A program made the position numbers and the translations under genes. This document shows positions 36,786 through 45,501 of a stretch of DNA of 64,000 nucleotides, in pieces. The notes under the pieces were generated by a model. The model was not told the DNA's origin. It saw nothing but the letters and a program-made list of their open reading frames with translations, and did no database searches. This stretch comes from Fluviibacter phosphoraccumulans (GTDB lineage: Bacteria > Pseudomonadota > Gammaproteobacteria > Burkholderiales > Rhodocyclaceae). The stretch spans positions 1,364,001 through 1,428,000 of the forward strand of contig NZ_AP019011.1 of NCBI RefSeq assembly GCF_016110345.1, read 5' to 3'. How positions within the stretch are numbered: position 1 is the stretch's first letter; each line of letters starts with the position of its first letter.

Positions 36786-36900
36786 TGTTTTTAAATTCTG
36801 CCGGTTAATCATCACGCACTATCGATCAAGGAATGCACACTGCTAACTTAATCGATGCATCCTGATGCAAAATATATGCACAAGAAAGAAAGGGCCGTTT

Positions 36901-37167
36901 ATGACAAAGCCAGCTAAAAAGATCCCGTCTTTCAAGAACGAGGTCGAAGAACGCAAGTTCTGGGAATCGCATGACTCAAGCGAGTTTTTGGACTGGACCC
37001 AAGCCAAGCAAGTTGCTTTGCCCAACCTGAAGCCTACAACCAAAACAATCTCCCTACGCCTGCCACAACACCTGCTGGATTCGATCAAAGCAGCAGCTAA
37101 TTCACGCGACGTTCCTTACCAATCGCTGATCAAGGTCTGGCTACAGGAAAAACTTCAGACGCACTGA
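36901..37167 (+). CDS. BrnA-like antitoxin (orphan)
   Basis: An 88-residue ribbon-helix-helix type protein. I use the ATG at 36901, after an AAAGGG site. It has IPSFKNEVEERKFWESHDSS, EFLDW, PNLKPTTKTISLRLPQHLLD and NSRDVPYQSLIKVWL, the BrnA/CopG antitoxin pattern. In BrnTA operons the toxin gene brnT lies directly upstream; no such frame exists here. It may be a solitary antitoxin or a remnant. Confidence 0.82.
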   Translation: MTKPAKKIPSFKNEVEERKFWESHDSSEFLDWTQAKQVALPNLKPTTKTISLRLPQHLLDSIKAAANSRDVPYQSLIKVWLQEKLQTH

Positions 37168-37199
37168 TATTGGCTGAATCACGATTTATCGTTGATTTG

Positions 37200-37258
37200 T
37201 GGCGGACAGGGCGGGATTCGAACCCGCGTTAGGGTATTACCCTAAACACGCTTTCCAG
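37200..37258 (-). pseudogene. tRNA-Ser (GGA) 3' remnant, attachment site of the element
   Basis: On the minus strand this reads CCTGGAAAGCGTG (anticodon GGA at 37254-37256), a long variable arm TAGGG/CCCTA, a T-arm GCGGG-TTCGAAT-CCCGC, acceptor CCTGTCC, G and CCA. The 5' half is missing: upstream of the anticodon loop the sequence is unrelated. Such a cut at the anticodon arm is typical of tyrosine-integrase attachment sites. The element lies on the 5' side, toward higher coordinates. Confidence 0.88.
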
Positions 37259-37359
37259 GGGTTTGAATTTTTAACTCTCCAAGCCGTATTCTACAAGGAT
37301 TCTGGTAAAATAAAATCACAAAAAAAGGCGTTTTGGGACAAATTTGGGACACTGCGATT

Positions 37360-38388
37360 ATGGCATCGGTAAATAAACGTGAAAACGGTCGCTGGCAGGC
37401 CAAGGTCCGTCGAGACGGCTTTCCCAACCAAACAAGGACCTTCGACACGAAGAGCGCGGCTGACGCCTGGGCGCGCGGGGTCGAAAGCAGTATGGACAGA
37501 GGTCTCTTCCAATCCACGACCGAGGCCGAGAAAACTCTCTTCAAAGATCTTGTTACAACCTTTAAGACCGATTTTGCTCCAACGCACTACCGCAAACGTA
37601 AAGATGAGCGCGAGGCTTGGCGCTTTCAGTGTGATCGATTGGTCGAGTTTTTTGGTGAATATTCCATTGCCGCCATTGATCAAAAGCTGATACGCGATTA
37701 TCGAGATGAGCGCCTTACTGGCACAAAAGATCGGCGAGCCGTCAAAGGGGCGACGGTGCGGAAAGAGATCTATCAGCTTAGCAAGATCCTTGGCTATGCC
37801 GCTAAAGAACTCGATATTTTGCTACCGCGCGGCAATCCCGTCGCCCTCGTCCGCAAGCCGAAGGAAAGCAAATCGCGCGAACGGCGCCTCTCAGATAAAG
37901 AGTGGGACGCCATGATTGAACAATGTCGGCGCAGTCGGAATCCGTGGGTCTATGCCGCTGTGCAACTCTCCGTCGAAATGGCCAATCGCCAGGGCGAACT
38001 TTTGAATTTTCGTTGGCAAGATCTACAGTTAGATCGCCGAATCATGCTGCTGACAGACCCAGAACTGATCAAAAATGGTGAGCCCCGTGCTGTGCCACTG
38101 ACCAGCCGAGCGGTCGAGCTATTCCAATCGATTCCGAAGTCGGTCTCGGGAATGGTTTTTCCAGTCAGCAGAGAAACGATCTATTCGGCCTACCGTGCTG
38201 CAGTCCAGCGCGCCGGCATCAAGAACTTCACCTGGCACGACCTTCGTCATGAAGCATTGTCCCGGTTGGGAGCCCGTCCCGATCTGACGCCGTTTGAAAT
38301 AGCGTCAATCTCAGGTCATAAAACGCTAAAAATGGTTATGAAGTACACCCACATCAACGCCGAGCAACTGGCGAAGAAGTTGGGTTAG
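37360..38388 (+). CDS. int: tyrosine site-specific recombinase (integrase)
   Basis: A 342-residue integrase. I use the ATG at 37360 (MASVNKRENGRWQAKVRR), the usual N-terminus of this phage/ICE group. An AP2-like arm-binding segment is followed by a SAM-like core-binding domain and the catalytic domain. The catalytic series is R in MANRQGELLNF, HDLRHE, and GHKTLKMVMKYTH with H and the nucleophile Y. It is 100 bases from the tRNA-Ser remnant and points into the element, so it is probably the enzyme that made this junction. Confidence 0.94.
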   Translation: MASVNKRENGRWQAKVRRDGFPNQTRTFDTKSAADAWARGVESSMDRGLFQSTTEAEKTLFKDLVTTFKTDFAPTHYRKRKDEREAWRFQCDRLVEFFGEYSIAAIDQKLIRDYRDERLTGTKDRRAVKGATVRKEIYQLSKILGYAAKELDILLPRGNPVALVRKPKESKSRERRLSDKEWDAMIEQCRRSRNPWVYAAVQLSVEMANRQGELLNFRWQDLQLDRRIMLLTDPELIKNGEPRAVPLTSRAVELFQSIPKSVSGMVFPVSRETIYSAYRAAVQRAGIKNFTWHDLRHEALSRLGARPDLTPFEIASISGHKTLKMVMKYTHINAEQLAKKLG

Positions 38389-38423
38389 GTCACTTCCGAG
38401 GCATCTTGGCGATCGGATGTTAA

Positions 38424-41096
38424 TTAGCCGATTTTGGCCGCGATCTGCTGCATTACCGATTGCCCCATCTCGTCTTTCACGGCGAAAAGGAAGAGGCACC
38501 GACCGTTACTGGCCTTTTCCCACTGTTCTCCCACCTGGCGTTTCTCGCGGGAGTCATCATTCGTCTTATAAGGGTCACCTTTGTACTCAATAGCCAGAAC
38601 ACGACCATCCGTTAATTCCGCCACGAAGTCTGGGTAGAAATAATCTGAGGCGGTCGGTAACCAGAACGAGAACTTTTCCTGACGCTCAATATTGCGCACC
38701 CAGTGTTTGACCTTAGGGTTGGCATCTAGCGCCTGAGCGCACAAGAACTCCTCAGACAGCGCACCGGCGCCTGTTTTTTCACGCAAATCATGGATCACTG
38801 GGTAGTAATGCTTCTGGAAATCGTAGCTGCCGCAGTAAATCTGACGGGCCGGATACATACCTGGTTTGTAATGGAATTCATAATGGACCGAATCCATCGG
38901 GTCAGGAAGCACCATGTCGGACAGACGTGCCTGAAAGCCACGCTGTATCGACATCAGACGGAGACGTTCAATCTCGGCATCAATTGCCTGTACCAGCTGG
39001 TACTTGGCTCGAACCAGCGCAGTCAGGGTGAATCTACGGTCTCGAAGGAGATGACTAAGCATCTTTACAAGGTAGGCCTGCAGAGCCTGTTGCGACAGAT
39101 ACGCACGCTTTAACTGGCGATCAAGCCAACGAACCAGGTCTTGTTCACTAATTTGGCTAGGCACATCATTTAGATGCAGTTGCTCGGCATTGGTCAGGCG
39201 ATACTTTACCTTGGCATCGTTTACATCGATCTCAAACGAGTGAACTGTCTCTGTAATGTTGAAGCCAGATAGCTGAATCGGTTGAGATAGCAGATCCCAA
39301 TCACCCAGTTCAGCCAACGTATCCCGCTCGACGACCTCAAGCCAACCATCGTTCAACAGGCATAGCTGTGGTATGGCGGCAAACAGTATTCCGCGATCTG
39401 CTGGCGCATTCATAGCGAGACGCATGGCTCGGTGATCGTCGAACTGTGCCTTGACCTTTTCTCGCTCTCTGGGCTTTATGCTATTTGTGACAAAGGCCTC
39501 GACCTGTTCAAGTGTCGGGGCATCAATATCCCCCTTGAACAGGAGGGATGCCCCTTGGCTGGTTGGCAACACCTGCACAGCGTCCTTGACCTCATCAGTC
39601 CAGTTAGTCGTATCTGGCAGAGTGGGAAGCTGGATATAGCAGTCGGGTATCGCGCGTTTCGGCGTTCCCCCCTCACCTCCGCCACCGGGCAATTCGACTT
39701 GCTTAGGAATAATCGCAGCCGATATATCCAATCGCTCAAAGCCCATGTTTTGCACCATGCGGTCTTTAAGGTTCGAGGCAGCTTGAGCAAAGTTATCGGC
39801 AACGATATGAGCGTAGGCCTTATTAAGGGCTTCCTCTGAACGTTGTTTGGCATAGGGCATCCGGAGAACACGCCCAAGCAGCTGTTCCACATCTTTAGCA
39901 GAATTTACCGATTGCAGAGATGCGAGAACATAGGCAAACGAACAATCCCAGCCTTCCTTCAAAGCTTCAACGGTAATGACGTACTCGACCAAGCAAGCAG
40001 GGTCGAACAGATTCACGCCATCCAGCTCCTTTTGGGTTCCTGTCGCTACGGCAATTGCCGTCACAGGGATGTTTTCCTGATCTATTAGGTACTGGCGAAC
40101 AACGTCTACCGTTGCCTCACCGCCTTTAGGCATCGCCTGGATAAGAACGATCGGGCGGATGTAGTCGGTTTCCTTTTGGGCGGCTAACGCCAGCTGTTTC
40201 CGTGTCAGAATGGCATCCCGCAAACAGGCTTGCCAGCCATCCTCATGCTCAGCCAGAACAATCGGCAGCTTGATCATCTGCTCGGACTTAAGCTCTTGTG
40301 CCGAAACATGGTGCAGTACGTTATTGCCCGCTACAGGTGTCGCAGTCAGTTCAATGATGCAGCTTGGATTAAGCCGACCCAAGGTGTTGAAGAATCGGTC
40401 CGTACGGTTATTGTGGGCTTCATCGACAATGACAACGGGTTGCAGCAGGTGTAGCCAGTTAGCTACGGAGTGCTTCACTCTGCCCAGATCGGCTACAGCC
40501 AGGTATGGCTGCGATGTTATATCCGCTTCTGTCACCTTATCTAACCCAACCAGCATGTGAGCTGGCAAGTTGGAAAAATGGGGAGACAGCTCTTCGAAGA
40601 ACGAATAGACGTTGCGTTTACTGGTATCCGTGACGTTAAACGACTGAATCGTAGCTACAACGATGATGCATGACTTACCAATATCGTGTGAGCTGATCGT
40701 TTGCAGGCTTTCCAGATCGCAGATCCTGACACGATCACCAAAGGATGCGGCCAAGGCCTGACGATACGGGTGCCTTGCGTTACTAAGTGCTTCCAGGGTT
40801 TGTGATCGAATCGTGTCAGATGGGGTCAACCAGAGCGCGATAGGCGCATCGGAGTCCAGAATCGCCGTTCCTGCCAAAGCAACACTATGGGCTGCCAACA
40901 GGGTTTTACCGCCACCCGTAGGAACGCGAAGACATACGTTCGGCGTATCGCCAAAGATAGCCTGATAAGGCTCATTTCTCTCCTGCCCTGCAATAGCAAT
41001 TGCAAAGGCTTCGGCCACGGACATTCGGCGGCTGTTTTGTAGAAAATCGTCGAGGGTTTTTAGAGACCGTTTTTGGTACTCTTTAAGAGCCAGCAT
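38424..41096 (-). CDS. type III restriction endonuclease, Res subunit
   Basis: An 890-residue helicase-nuclease. The superfamily 2 motor shows PTGGGKTLLAAHS (Walker A, about residue 57), VDEAHNN (motif II), LTATPV (motif III) and LLGRVLRMPYAKQR (motif VI). The C-terminal part has YPDFVAELTDGRVLAIEYKGD, a PD-ExK nuclease core. It cuts unmodified DNA together with Mod. The Mod stop lies 1 base upstream, so they are one operon on the minus strand. Confidence 0.93.
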   Translation of the reverse strand: MLALKEYQKRSLKTLDDFLQNSRRMSVAEAFAIAIAGQERNEPYQAIFGDTPNVCLRVPTGGGKTLLAAHSVALAGTAILDSDAPIALWLTPSDTIRSQTLEALSNARHPYRQALAASFGDRVRICDLESLQTISSHDIGKSCIIVVATIQSFNVTDTSKRNVYSFFEELSPHFSNLPAHMLVGLDKVTEADITSQPYLAVADLGRVKHSVANWLHLLQPVVIVDEAHNNRTDRFFNTLGRLNPSCIIELTATPVAGNNVLHHVSAQELKSEQMIKLPIVLAEHEDGWQACLRDAILTRKQLALAAQKETDYIRPIVLIQAMPKGGEATVDVVRQYLIDQENIPVTAIAVATGTQKELDGVNLFDPACLVEYVITVEALKEGWDCSFAYVLASLQSVNSAKDVEQLLGRVLRMPYAKQRSEEALNKAYAHIVADNFAQAASNLKDRMVQNMGFERLDISAAIIPKQVELPGGGGEGGTPKRAIPDCYIQLPTLPDTTNWTDEVKDAVQVLPTSQGASLLFKGDIDAPTLEQVEAFVTNSIKPREREKVKAQFDDHRAMRLAMNAPADRGILFAAIPQLCLLNDGWLEVVERDTLAELGDWDLLSQPIQLSGFNITETVHSFEIDVNDAKVKYRLTNAEQLHLNDVPSQISEQDLVRWLDRQLKRAYLSQQALQAYLVKMLSHLLRDRRFTLTALVRAKYQLVQAIDAEIERLRLMSIQRGFQARLSDMVLPDPMDSVHYEFHYKPGMYPARQIYCGSYDFQKHYYPVIHDLREKTGAGALSEEFLCAQALDANPKVKHWVRNIERQEKFSFWLPTASDYFYPDFVAELTDGRVLAIEYKGDPYKTNDDSREKRQVGEQWEKASNGRCLFLFAVKDEMGQSVMQQIAAKIG

Positions 41097-41097
41097 A

Positions 41098-42627
41098 TCA
41101 ACGCACCTTTATGTCGTAAGGGATCTGGCGGAAAGTAATTTGCTCGGCCGCTAAACGAGATTCGCCAATCCGTGAGGTTTCACCGTAGATGACCTTAGGG
41201 CCATCATGCGGGAAATACTCGTCCAGAATTTCCAGTACAGGGCGAGTCAACACATTACCGCCAGCTGGTCGTCGATCACCCAGAATGCCGTTATAAAGCA
41301 GGTAGTAGGCAACGCCGTCCTTAACACCCAGGCATGGTGTCTCGAAAGACTTCTTCGTTGGTTCGCCAGTTTCAAAGTGCCAGACAAATGCAGCCAGTGT
41401 CGGGAACTTAATACCGGGGTTGATATGGCCTTCTGCATCGAATGCTGGTTCACCCAGTTTGCAGAAGCTGAATCCTCCGCCGCCGTTCCAACCAACCGTC
41501 TCACTAATACCACCCTGCTCGCCCTCGATGACTTTTTCCAGACGTGGGATGCAGTGGGTCTTGGCATGTTCACCCATTTCAATGCCGATATACCGGCGTC
41601 CCATTTTGTGGGCAACAGCAGCTGTGGTTCCTGATCCTAAAAAGGAGTCGAGGACTAAGTCACTAGGTTTAGTTGCAATTTCAAGAATTCGTTGAAGTAG
41701 TCGCTCAGGTTTTGGGGTGTCGAAAACATCCATGTTGTTTAACGCTTGAATCTCAAGTTTTGCTTCATGGTTATGACCCACCTCTTGGTTTAACCAGAGA
41801 GTTGCTGGAGGCCTAGTAGGGTTTTCTTCAAGATACTGTTTGACGTAGATTTCCCATTTATCGTTTCGTTGAATGAAATCTAATTCATGCTTATTTGCTA
41901 TGCAATTAGCTTCTTTCCAACGCCAGCGGCCTTCCGTACCATCTGGTTTGACAGGCCACACCTGAGATTCATCTGGAGCCAAGATCGGATACCACATAGA
42001 AGGTCTATCTTGCCTTCTTGATTCGCTTCCTTCCTTGCGAAGCGAACGCCTACGATAGAACTTCTGAGCCTTGTCATCCCAGCAATTGAATTGGCTACTG
42101 TTCTGCTCTTTAGCTAGTTGATTTGGGGAAAATTTAGAAGATTTTTGATACACAAGGATATGGTCATGTGATGTGCTGAAACCACGCGCATCCATCCGTT
42201 CGCTATAGACCTTTTCCCACAAACAATTGGCGGAAAAATTAGTACGGCCAAATACCTCATCCATCAGCACCTTGAGATAGTGTGCTTCATTGTCATCAAT
42301 AGTGACCCAAATGCTCCCGTTTTCCGCTAAAAGTTCACGCAGTAAAACTAGACGCGGGTACACCATCGATAACCACTGGCTGTGCTCAAGCTTGTCGTCG
42401 TAATGCACAAAGGCGCTCATCGTGTTGTACGGCGGATCAATAAAGATGCATTTCACCTGACCCGCATAGAACGGTAACAGTGCTTTCAAAGCCAGTAGAT
42501 TGTCGCCCTGTATAAGCAGATTCTCACTGGGTTCTCCATAGGTCTTGACCTGTTGCAACAGGTGATAAGGCACTTCATCAGTGCTTGCCTTGGCTTGGTT
42601 CTTGTTGACCCAGTCGAGAAATGGCAT
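41098..42627 (-). CDS. type III modification methyltransferase, Mod subunit
   Basis: A 509-residue adenine-specific DNA methyltransferase of the beta class. The catalytic motif is FIDPPYNTMS (about residue 66), and the SAM motif comes later as LDSFLGSGTTAAVAHKMGRRYIGIE, the order expected for the beta class. The region between carries target recognition. It protects the ICE host and guides the Res subunit. It is shorter than many Mod proteins (600 or more), mainly in the recognition region. Confidence 0.92.
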   Translation of the reverse strand: MPFLDWVNKNQAKASTDEVPYHLLQQVKTYGEPSENLLIQGDNLLALKALLPFYAGQVKCIFIDPPYNTMSAFVHYDDKLEHSQWLSMVYPRLVLLRELLAENGSIWVTIDDNEAHYLKVLMDEVFGRTNFSANCLWEKVYSERMDARGFSTSHDHILVYQKSSKFSPNQLAKEQNSSQFNCWDDKAQKFYRRRSLRKEGSESRRQDRPSMWYPILAPDESQVWPVKPDGTEGRWRWKEANCIANKHELDFIQRNDKWEIYVKQYLEENPTRPPATLWLNQEVGHNHEAKLEIQALNNMDVFDTPKPERLLQRILEIATKPSDLVLDSFLGSGTTAAVAHKMGRRYIGIEMGEHAKTHCIPRLEKVIEGEQGGISETVGWNGGGGFSFCKLGEPAFDAEGHINPGIKFPTLAAFVWHFETGEPTKKSFETPCLGVKDGVAYYLLYNGILGDRRPAGGNVLTRPVLEILDEYFPHDGPKVIYGETSRIGESRLAAEQITFRQIPYDIKVR

Positions 42628-42848
42628 GGCTTCAATCGGATTCTTATTAACGGCTCAATTGTACCTAGTACGCGAAGGCATTTTGTGTTTTTAAGGCAGC
42701 CTTTTCATGCGGGGTCCTTATTACTGCTCCGTTCAAATATTTCTCGCATAGTTATTGGGCGGAGGAATTCGAAAGCGAGTGTGTAAGCCATTATCCAAGG
42801 GTCTTCTTTCTGCCGCCCAGAAAAAAACTATCGAAAAGTCTGGGAAAT

Positions 42849-44135
42849 TCAGATCGCAGTTGCCAACTGCTCCCAATCCGTCGTAAATGCATTGCTCTTA
42901 TTGCTTGACCGCATGGCCCAAGCCTTTTGGATACCCTCACCAGCTGACCGGACAGTACCCCGCCCCATCTTTGCGTTGATTTCGTCGAGGGTAGACATCA
43001 GATTCTTAGCCCGAGCAGTCTCTGGCTCATCAAACCCCGAGAACAGGTCTATTGGCACCTGATCAGTCGGGCATAGATCTGTCAGCATGATGCCTGCCTT
43101 TTTGTAGGCATAGCCTAACTTGTAGATTCGTTTCAGGCCATACAGCGCTGCTTCGGCCAGCTGGAAAGTGTTGTTCGTTGGGTGAAGCAGTTTGACTGTT
43201 ACGCCCTTGTTGTACTGAGGTTCTTTAGGTTTGAAAGGATTCGTTTGTACGAATACCTGAATGGCACCGGCCACATGGTTCTGATGGCGCAGCTTCTCTG
43301 CTGCACGGCTGCTGTAACTGACTACGGCCTCATTGAGATCTTCCAGTAGGAAGACAGGCTGACCAAAGGAGCGTGATGACATGATCTGTTGTTTTGGTTG
43401 AGCCACTTCCTCCATTGCCAGACAGCTTTCTCCGTTCAGCTCAGCAACGGTTCTGGCCAGGACCACGTTGAATTCTTTTTTAATTCGGCTGAGCGAACTG
43501 TCTTTGAGCTGCTGCACAGTTTCGATGCCTATACCGACTAGACGTTCCTGAATCTTTCGACCAACGCCCCAGACTTCTCCGACTTCAATTCGACTGAAGA
43601 GCTCGCGTAGACCGGAACCAGATAGCTGGTTCAAATCGGTTACGCCATCAGCCATCGATGGAACATGCGATTTTTTGGCGCAATGATTAGCCAGCTTAGC
43701 GAGGGTCTTGGAACTACCGATACCGACACAGACGGGAATCCCCGTCCATTGCCTGACCCGCTGTCGGATTTCCTGGCCGTAGGCCACGAGGTCTAGGTTA
43801 AACCCTGTCAGGTCGAGGAAGGTCTCATCAATACTGTAAATCTCCTGTTCTGGCGAGAACTGGGCGATGACAGAGTGCATGCGTTGGCTCATGTCGCCAT
43901 AGAGGGTGTAGTTGCTGCTCTTGGCGATGATGCCGTGTTGTTTGGCCAGGTCTTTCAGTTTGAACCAGGGGATGCCCATAGGCACCCCCAGCGCTTTGAC
44001 CTCTGCGCTACGGGCAACCACACAGCCATCGTTGTTAGACAAGACGACTACAGGCTTACCCTCAAGCTCCGGTTGAAATACCCGTTCGCAGGAGACGTAA
44101 AAGTTGTTGCCGTCGATCAGGGCAATGGCGGTCAT
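42849..44135 (-). CDS. umuC: Y-family DNA polymerase (UmuC-like)
   Basis: A 428-residue translesion polymerase. ALIDGNNFYVSCERVFQPELEGKPVVVLSNNDGCVVARS is the N-terminal catalytic block, YSIDETFLDLTGF holds the metal-binding D-E pair, and CVGIGSSKTLAKLANHCAKK lies in the palm. Helix-hairpin-helix and little-finger domains follow. With the UmuD-like partner it makes an SOS mutagenesis polymerase carried by the element. Start and preceding stop are 2 bases apart. Confidence 0.95.
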   Translation of the reverse strand: MTAIALIDGNNFYVSCERVFQPELEGKPVVVLSNNDGCVVARSAEVKALGVPMGIPWFKLKDLAKQHGIIAKSSNYTLYGDMSQRMHSVIAQFSPEQEIYSIDETFLDLTGFNLDLVAYGQEIRQRVRQWTGIPVCVGIGSSKTLAKLANHCAKKSHVPSMADGVTDLNQLSGSGLRELFSRIEVGEVWGVGRKIQERLVGIGIETVQQLKDSSLSRIKKEFNVVLARTVAELNGESCLAMEEVAQPKQQIMSSRSFGQPVFLLEDLNEAVVSYSSRAAEKLRHQNHVAGAIQVFVQTNPFKPKEPQYNKGVTVKLLHPTNNTFQLAEAALYGLKRIYKLGYAYKKAGIMLTDLCPTDQVPIDLFSGFDEPETARAKNLMSTLDEINAKMGRGTVRSAGEGIQKAWAMRSSNKSNAFTTDWEQLATAI

Positions 44136-44137
44136 GG

Positions 44138-44731
44138 TCAGAGGCTGTGAATGACTTTGGTAACGACACCCCAGATCTGAAGCTCCTGCTCGTCTTTTAG
44201 TTCGATAGGCTCAAAGTCCGGATTAGCTGGCAGCAGCCGAATTTTGCCGCGCTTCTTTTCCAGGGTTTTGACGGTAAATTGCCCGTCGAGGATAGCGATC
44301 ACGACCTTTCCGTTAACTGGGGTCAGCGACCGGTCTACAACCAAAATATCCCCGTCGTGAATCCCTACCCCGATCATGCTATCGCCACTGACGGTCAAGA
44401 GATAAGTCGCCTCTTTCCTGGGCATCAGGTGTTCATTGAGGTCCAGACTCTCTGCCACGTAATCATCTGCGGGGCTAGGAAACCCAGCTTGGATGGTGTG
44501 ATTAAACAGCGGGACTTTGAAGACAGGTGGATTCTCGGCCAGTTTGACCGGGGTCAGATGGCTAGGCCACTTTGGCTCCACTTGTCGTTTCTGAGCCAAT
44601 TCATTCAGAAAATCAACGACTACTGGCTGGGCGCTCTCTGGCACTCGCATCAAGGCCGTTCGCTCCCCAAACTTGGGCTTACGGCCTGCTCCGGCTCGGG
44701 CGCCCCCGTGGGATTTCTGTGATTTTTCCAT
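44138..44731 (-). CDS. umuD: UmuD-like S24 peptidase with extra N-terminal segment
   Basis: A 197-residue LexA-superfamily protein. I place the start at 44731; the longer frame to 44809 crosses an operator and a terminator. The C-terminal S24 domain has TVSGDSMIGVGIHDGDILVVD (catalytic Ser) and GKVVIAILDGQFTVKTL (catalytic Lys). Cleavage would be near AGFPSPADDY. Normal UmuD is about 140 residues; here about 55 more residues precede the cleavage region, starting SHGGARAGAGRKPKFGERTA, which could bind DNA or RNA. Confidence 0.88.
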   Translation of the reverse strand: MEKSQKSHGGARAGAGRKPKFGERTALMRVPESAQPVVVDFLNELAQKRQVEPKWPSHLTPVKLAENPPVFKVPLFNHTIQAGFPSPADDYVAESLDLNEHLMPRKEATYLLTVSGDSMIGVGIHDGDILVVDRSLTPVNGKVVIAILDGQFTVKTLEKKRGKIRLLPANPDFEPIELKDEQELQIWGVVTKVIHSL

Positions 44732-44733
44732 GG

Positions 44734-44763
44734 CAATCTTGATTTTGTATGATTTCAAGATTG
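44734..44763. promoter_or_regulatory. inverted repeat at the umuD start, possible SOS-type operator
   Basis: CAATCTTGA and TCAAGATTG form perfect 9-bp arms with a 12-base AT-rich spacer, ending 3 bases before the start codon. It does not match the E. coli LexA box (CTGT-N8-ACAG). It may be bound by the UmuD-like protein or another repressor. Confidence 0.5.
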
Positions 44764-44768
44764 TGGCA

Positions 44769-44797
44769 CAAAAAAAGCCCGACCAAAAGGCCGGGCT
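44769..44797 (-). terminator. Rho-independent terminator, minus orientation
   Basis: Minus strand AGCCCGGCC / GGTCGGGCT followed by seven T. It separates the hairpin array and the genes to its right from umuD. Confidence 0.85.
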
Positions 44798-45501
44798 AAC
44801 ATCAGACATTCTATTTTTTTCCAGTATCGATGACTTCCTCAGTCAGGGAGCATTCAGTTCCAACAATACGTATCGACTTTTAGTCGCCTCCCGTGAAGGA
44901 TGCGTTTGAATCGAAAAAATTTAATGTAAACGTTGTTTTAGTTGCCGTCAGTTAAGACGGCGTTCTATCATGCAAGCACAGTTTCAGTTGCCCCCCGTCG
45001 AACGGAGGGCCTCTTTTAGAAAATATAAAGACATTGTTCTAGTTGCCGTCAGTTAAGACGGCGTTCTATCATGCAAGCTTTGTTTTAGTTACCGTCAATT
45101 AAGACGGCGTTCTGCCATGCAAGCTTTGTTTTAGTTACCGTCAATTAAGACGGCGTTCTGCCATGCAAGTATTGTTCTAGCTGCCGTCAGTTAAGACGGC
45201 GTTCTATCATGCAAGCTTTGTTTTAGTTACCGTCAATTAAGACGGCGTTCTATCATGCAAGCACAGTTTCAGTTACCGTCAATTAAGACGGCGTTCTATC
45301 ATGCAAGCACAGTTTCAGTTACCGTCAGTTAAGACGGCGTTCTGCCATGCAATGGCTTTATCAGCCACTGGTTATAGACGCTCCAAACCAAGGAGGCATC
45401 GATACGAATCAAATTAGATGCTTCTCAAAGAGAAGCGGACGATACCGGATTTTTAAAGAGCGTTTGTTTATTGCTTGTGTTTAACAATTATAACAGATAA
45501 A
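44798..45501. other. gene-free tract with tandem hairpin array
   Basis: About 700 bases without a gene. The main content is the 46-bp tandem array at 44933-45352. Beyond it, at 45422-45439, a hairpin GCTTCTC-AAA-GAGAAGC followed by GGACG is also seen. No open frame here looks like a protein. Confidence 0.6.
44933..45352. repeat. tandem array of 46-bp hairpin units
   Basis: Eight units carry the core TTAAGACGGCGTTCT at 44954 (first base of AAGACGG), 45055, 45101, 45147, 45193, 45239, 45285 and 45331. Steps are 46 bases except the first gap of 101, which holds a diverged hairpin (CCCCCCGT-CGA-ACGGAGGG, 44991-45009). Each unit has a 5- to 6-bp stem (G)CCGTC / GACGG(C) around a 6-base loop. Unit leads vary among TTGTTTTAG, TTGTTCTAG and CAGTTTCAG. 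There are no unique spacers, so it is not CRISPR. Confidence 0.9.

Larger units (their letters stand above)
36532..36900. other. gene-free spacer with palindrome and repeat
   Basis: About 370 bases without a gene. It holds the upstream region of the nucleotidyltransferase, palindrome site 3 (36683) and nick-like repeat copy C (36747). The sequence between 36786 and 36900 is AT-rich and probably carries the promoter of the BrnA-like gene. Confidence 0.5.

Noticed and set aside
44933..45352. CRISPR array
   Set aside because: The whole 46-bp unit repeats with no unique spacers, and there are no cas genes nearby.
44933..45352. Type III toxin-antitoxin RNA (ToxI-like)
   Set aside because: Architecture is similar, but no ToxN/TenpN-type toxin frame lies on either side; kept only as an analogy.
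45422..45445. RSF1010-like oriT hairpin (GCTTCTC-AAA-GAGAAGC-GG)
   Set aside because: Shape is similar to MOBQ origins, but the nick sequence is not matched and no relaxase is in the window.
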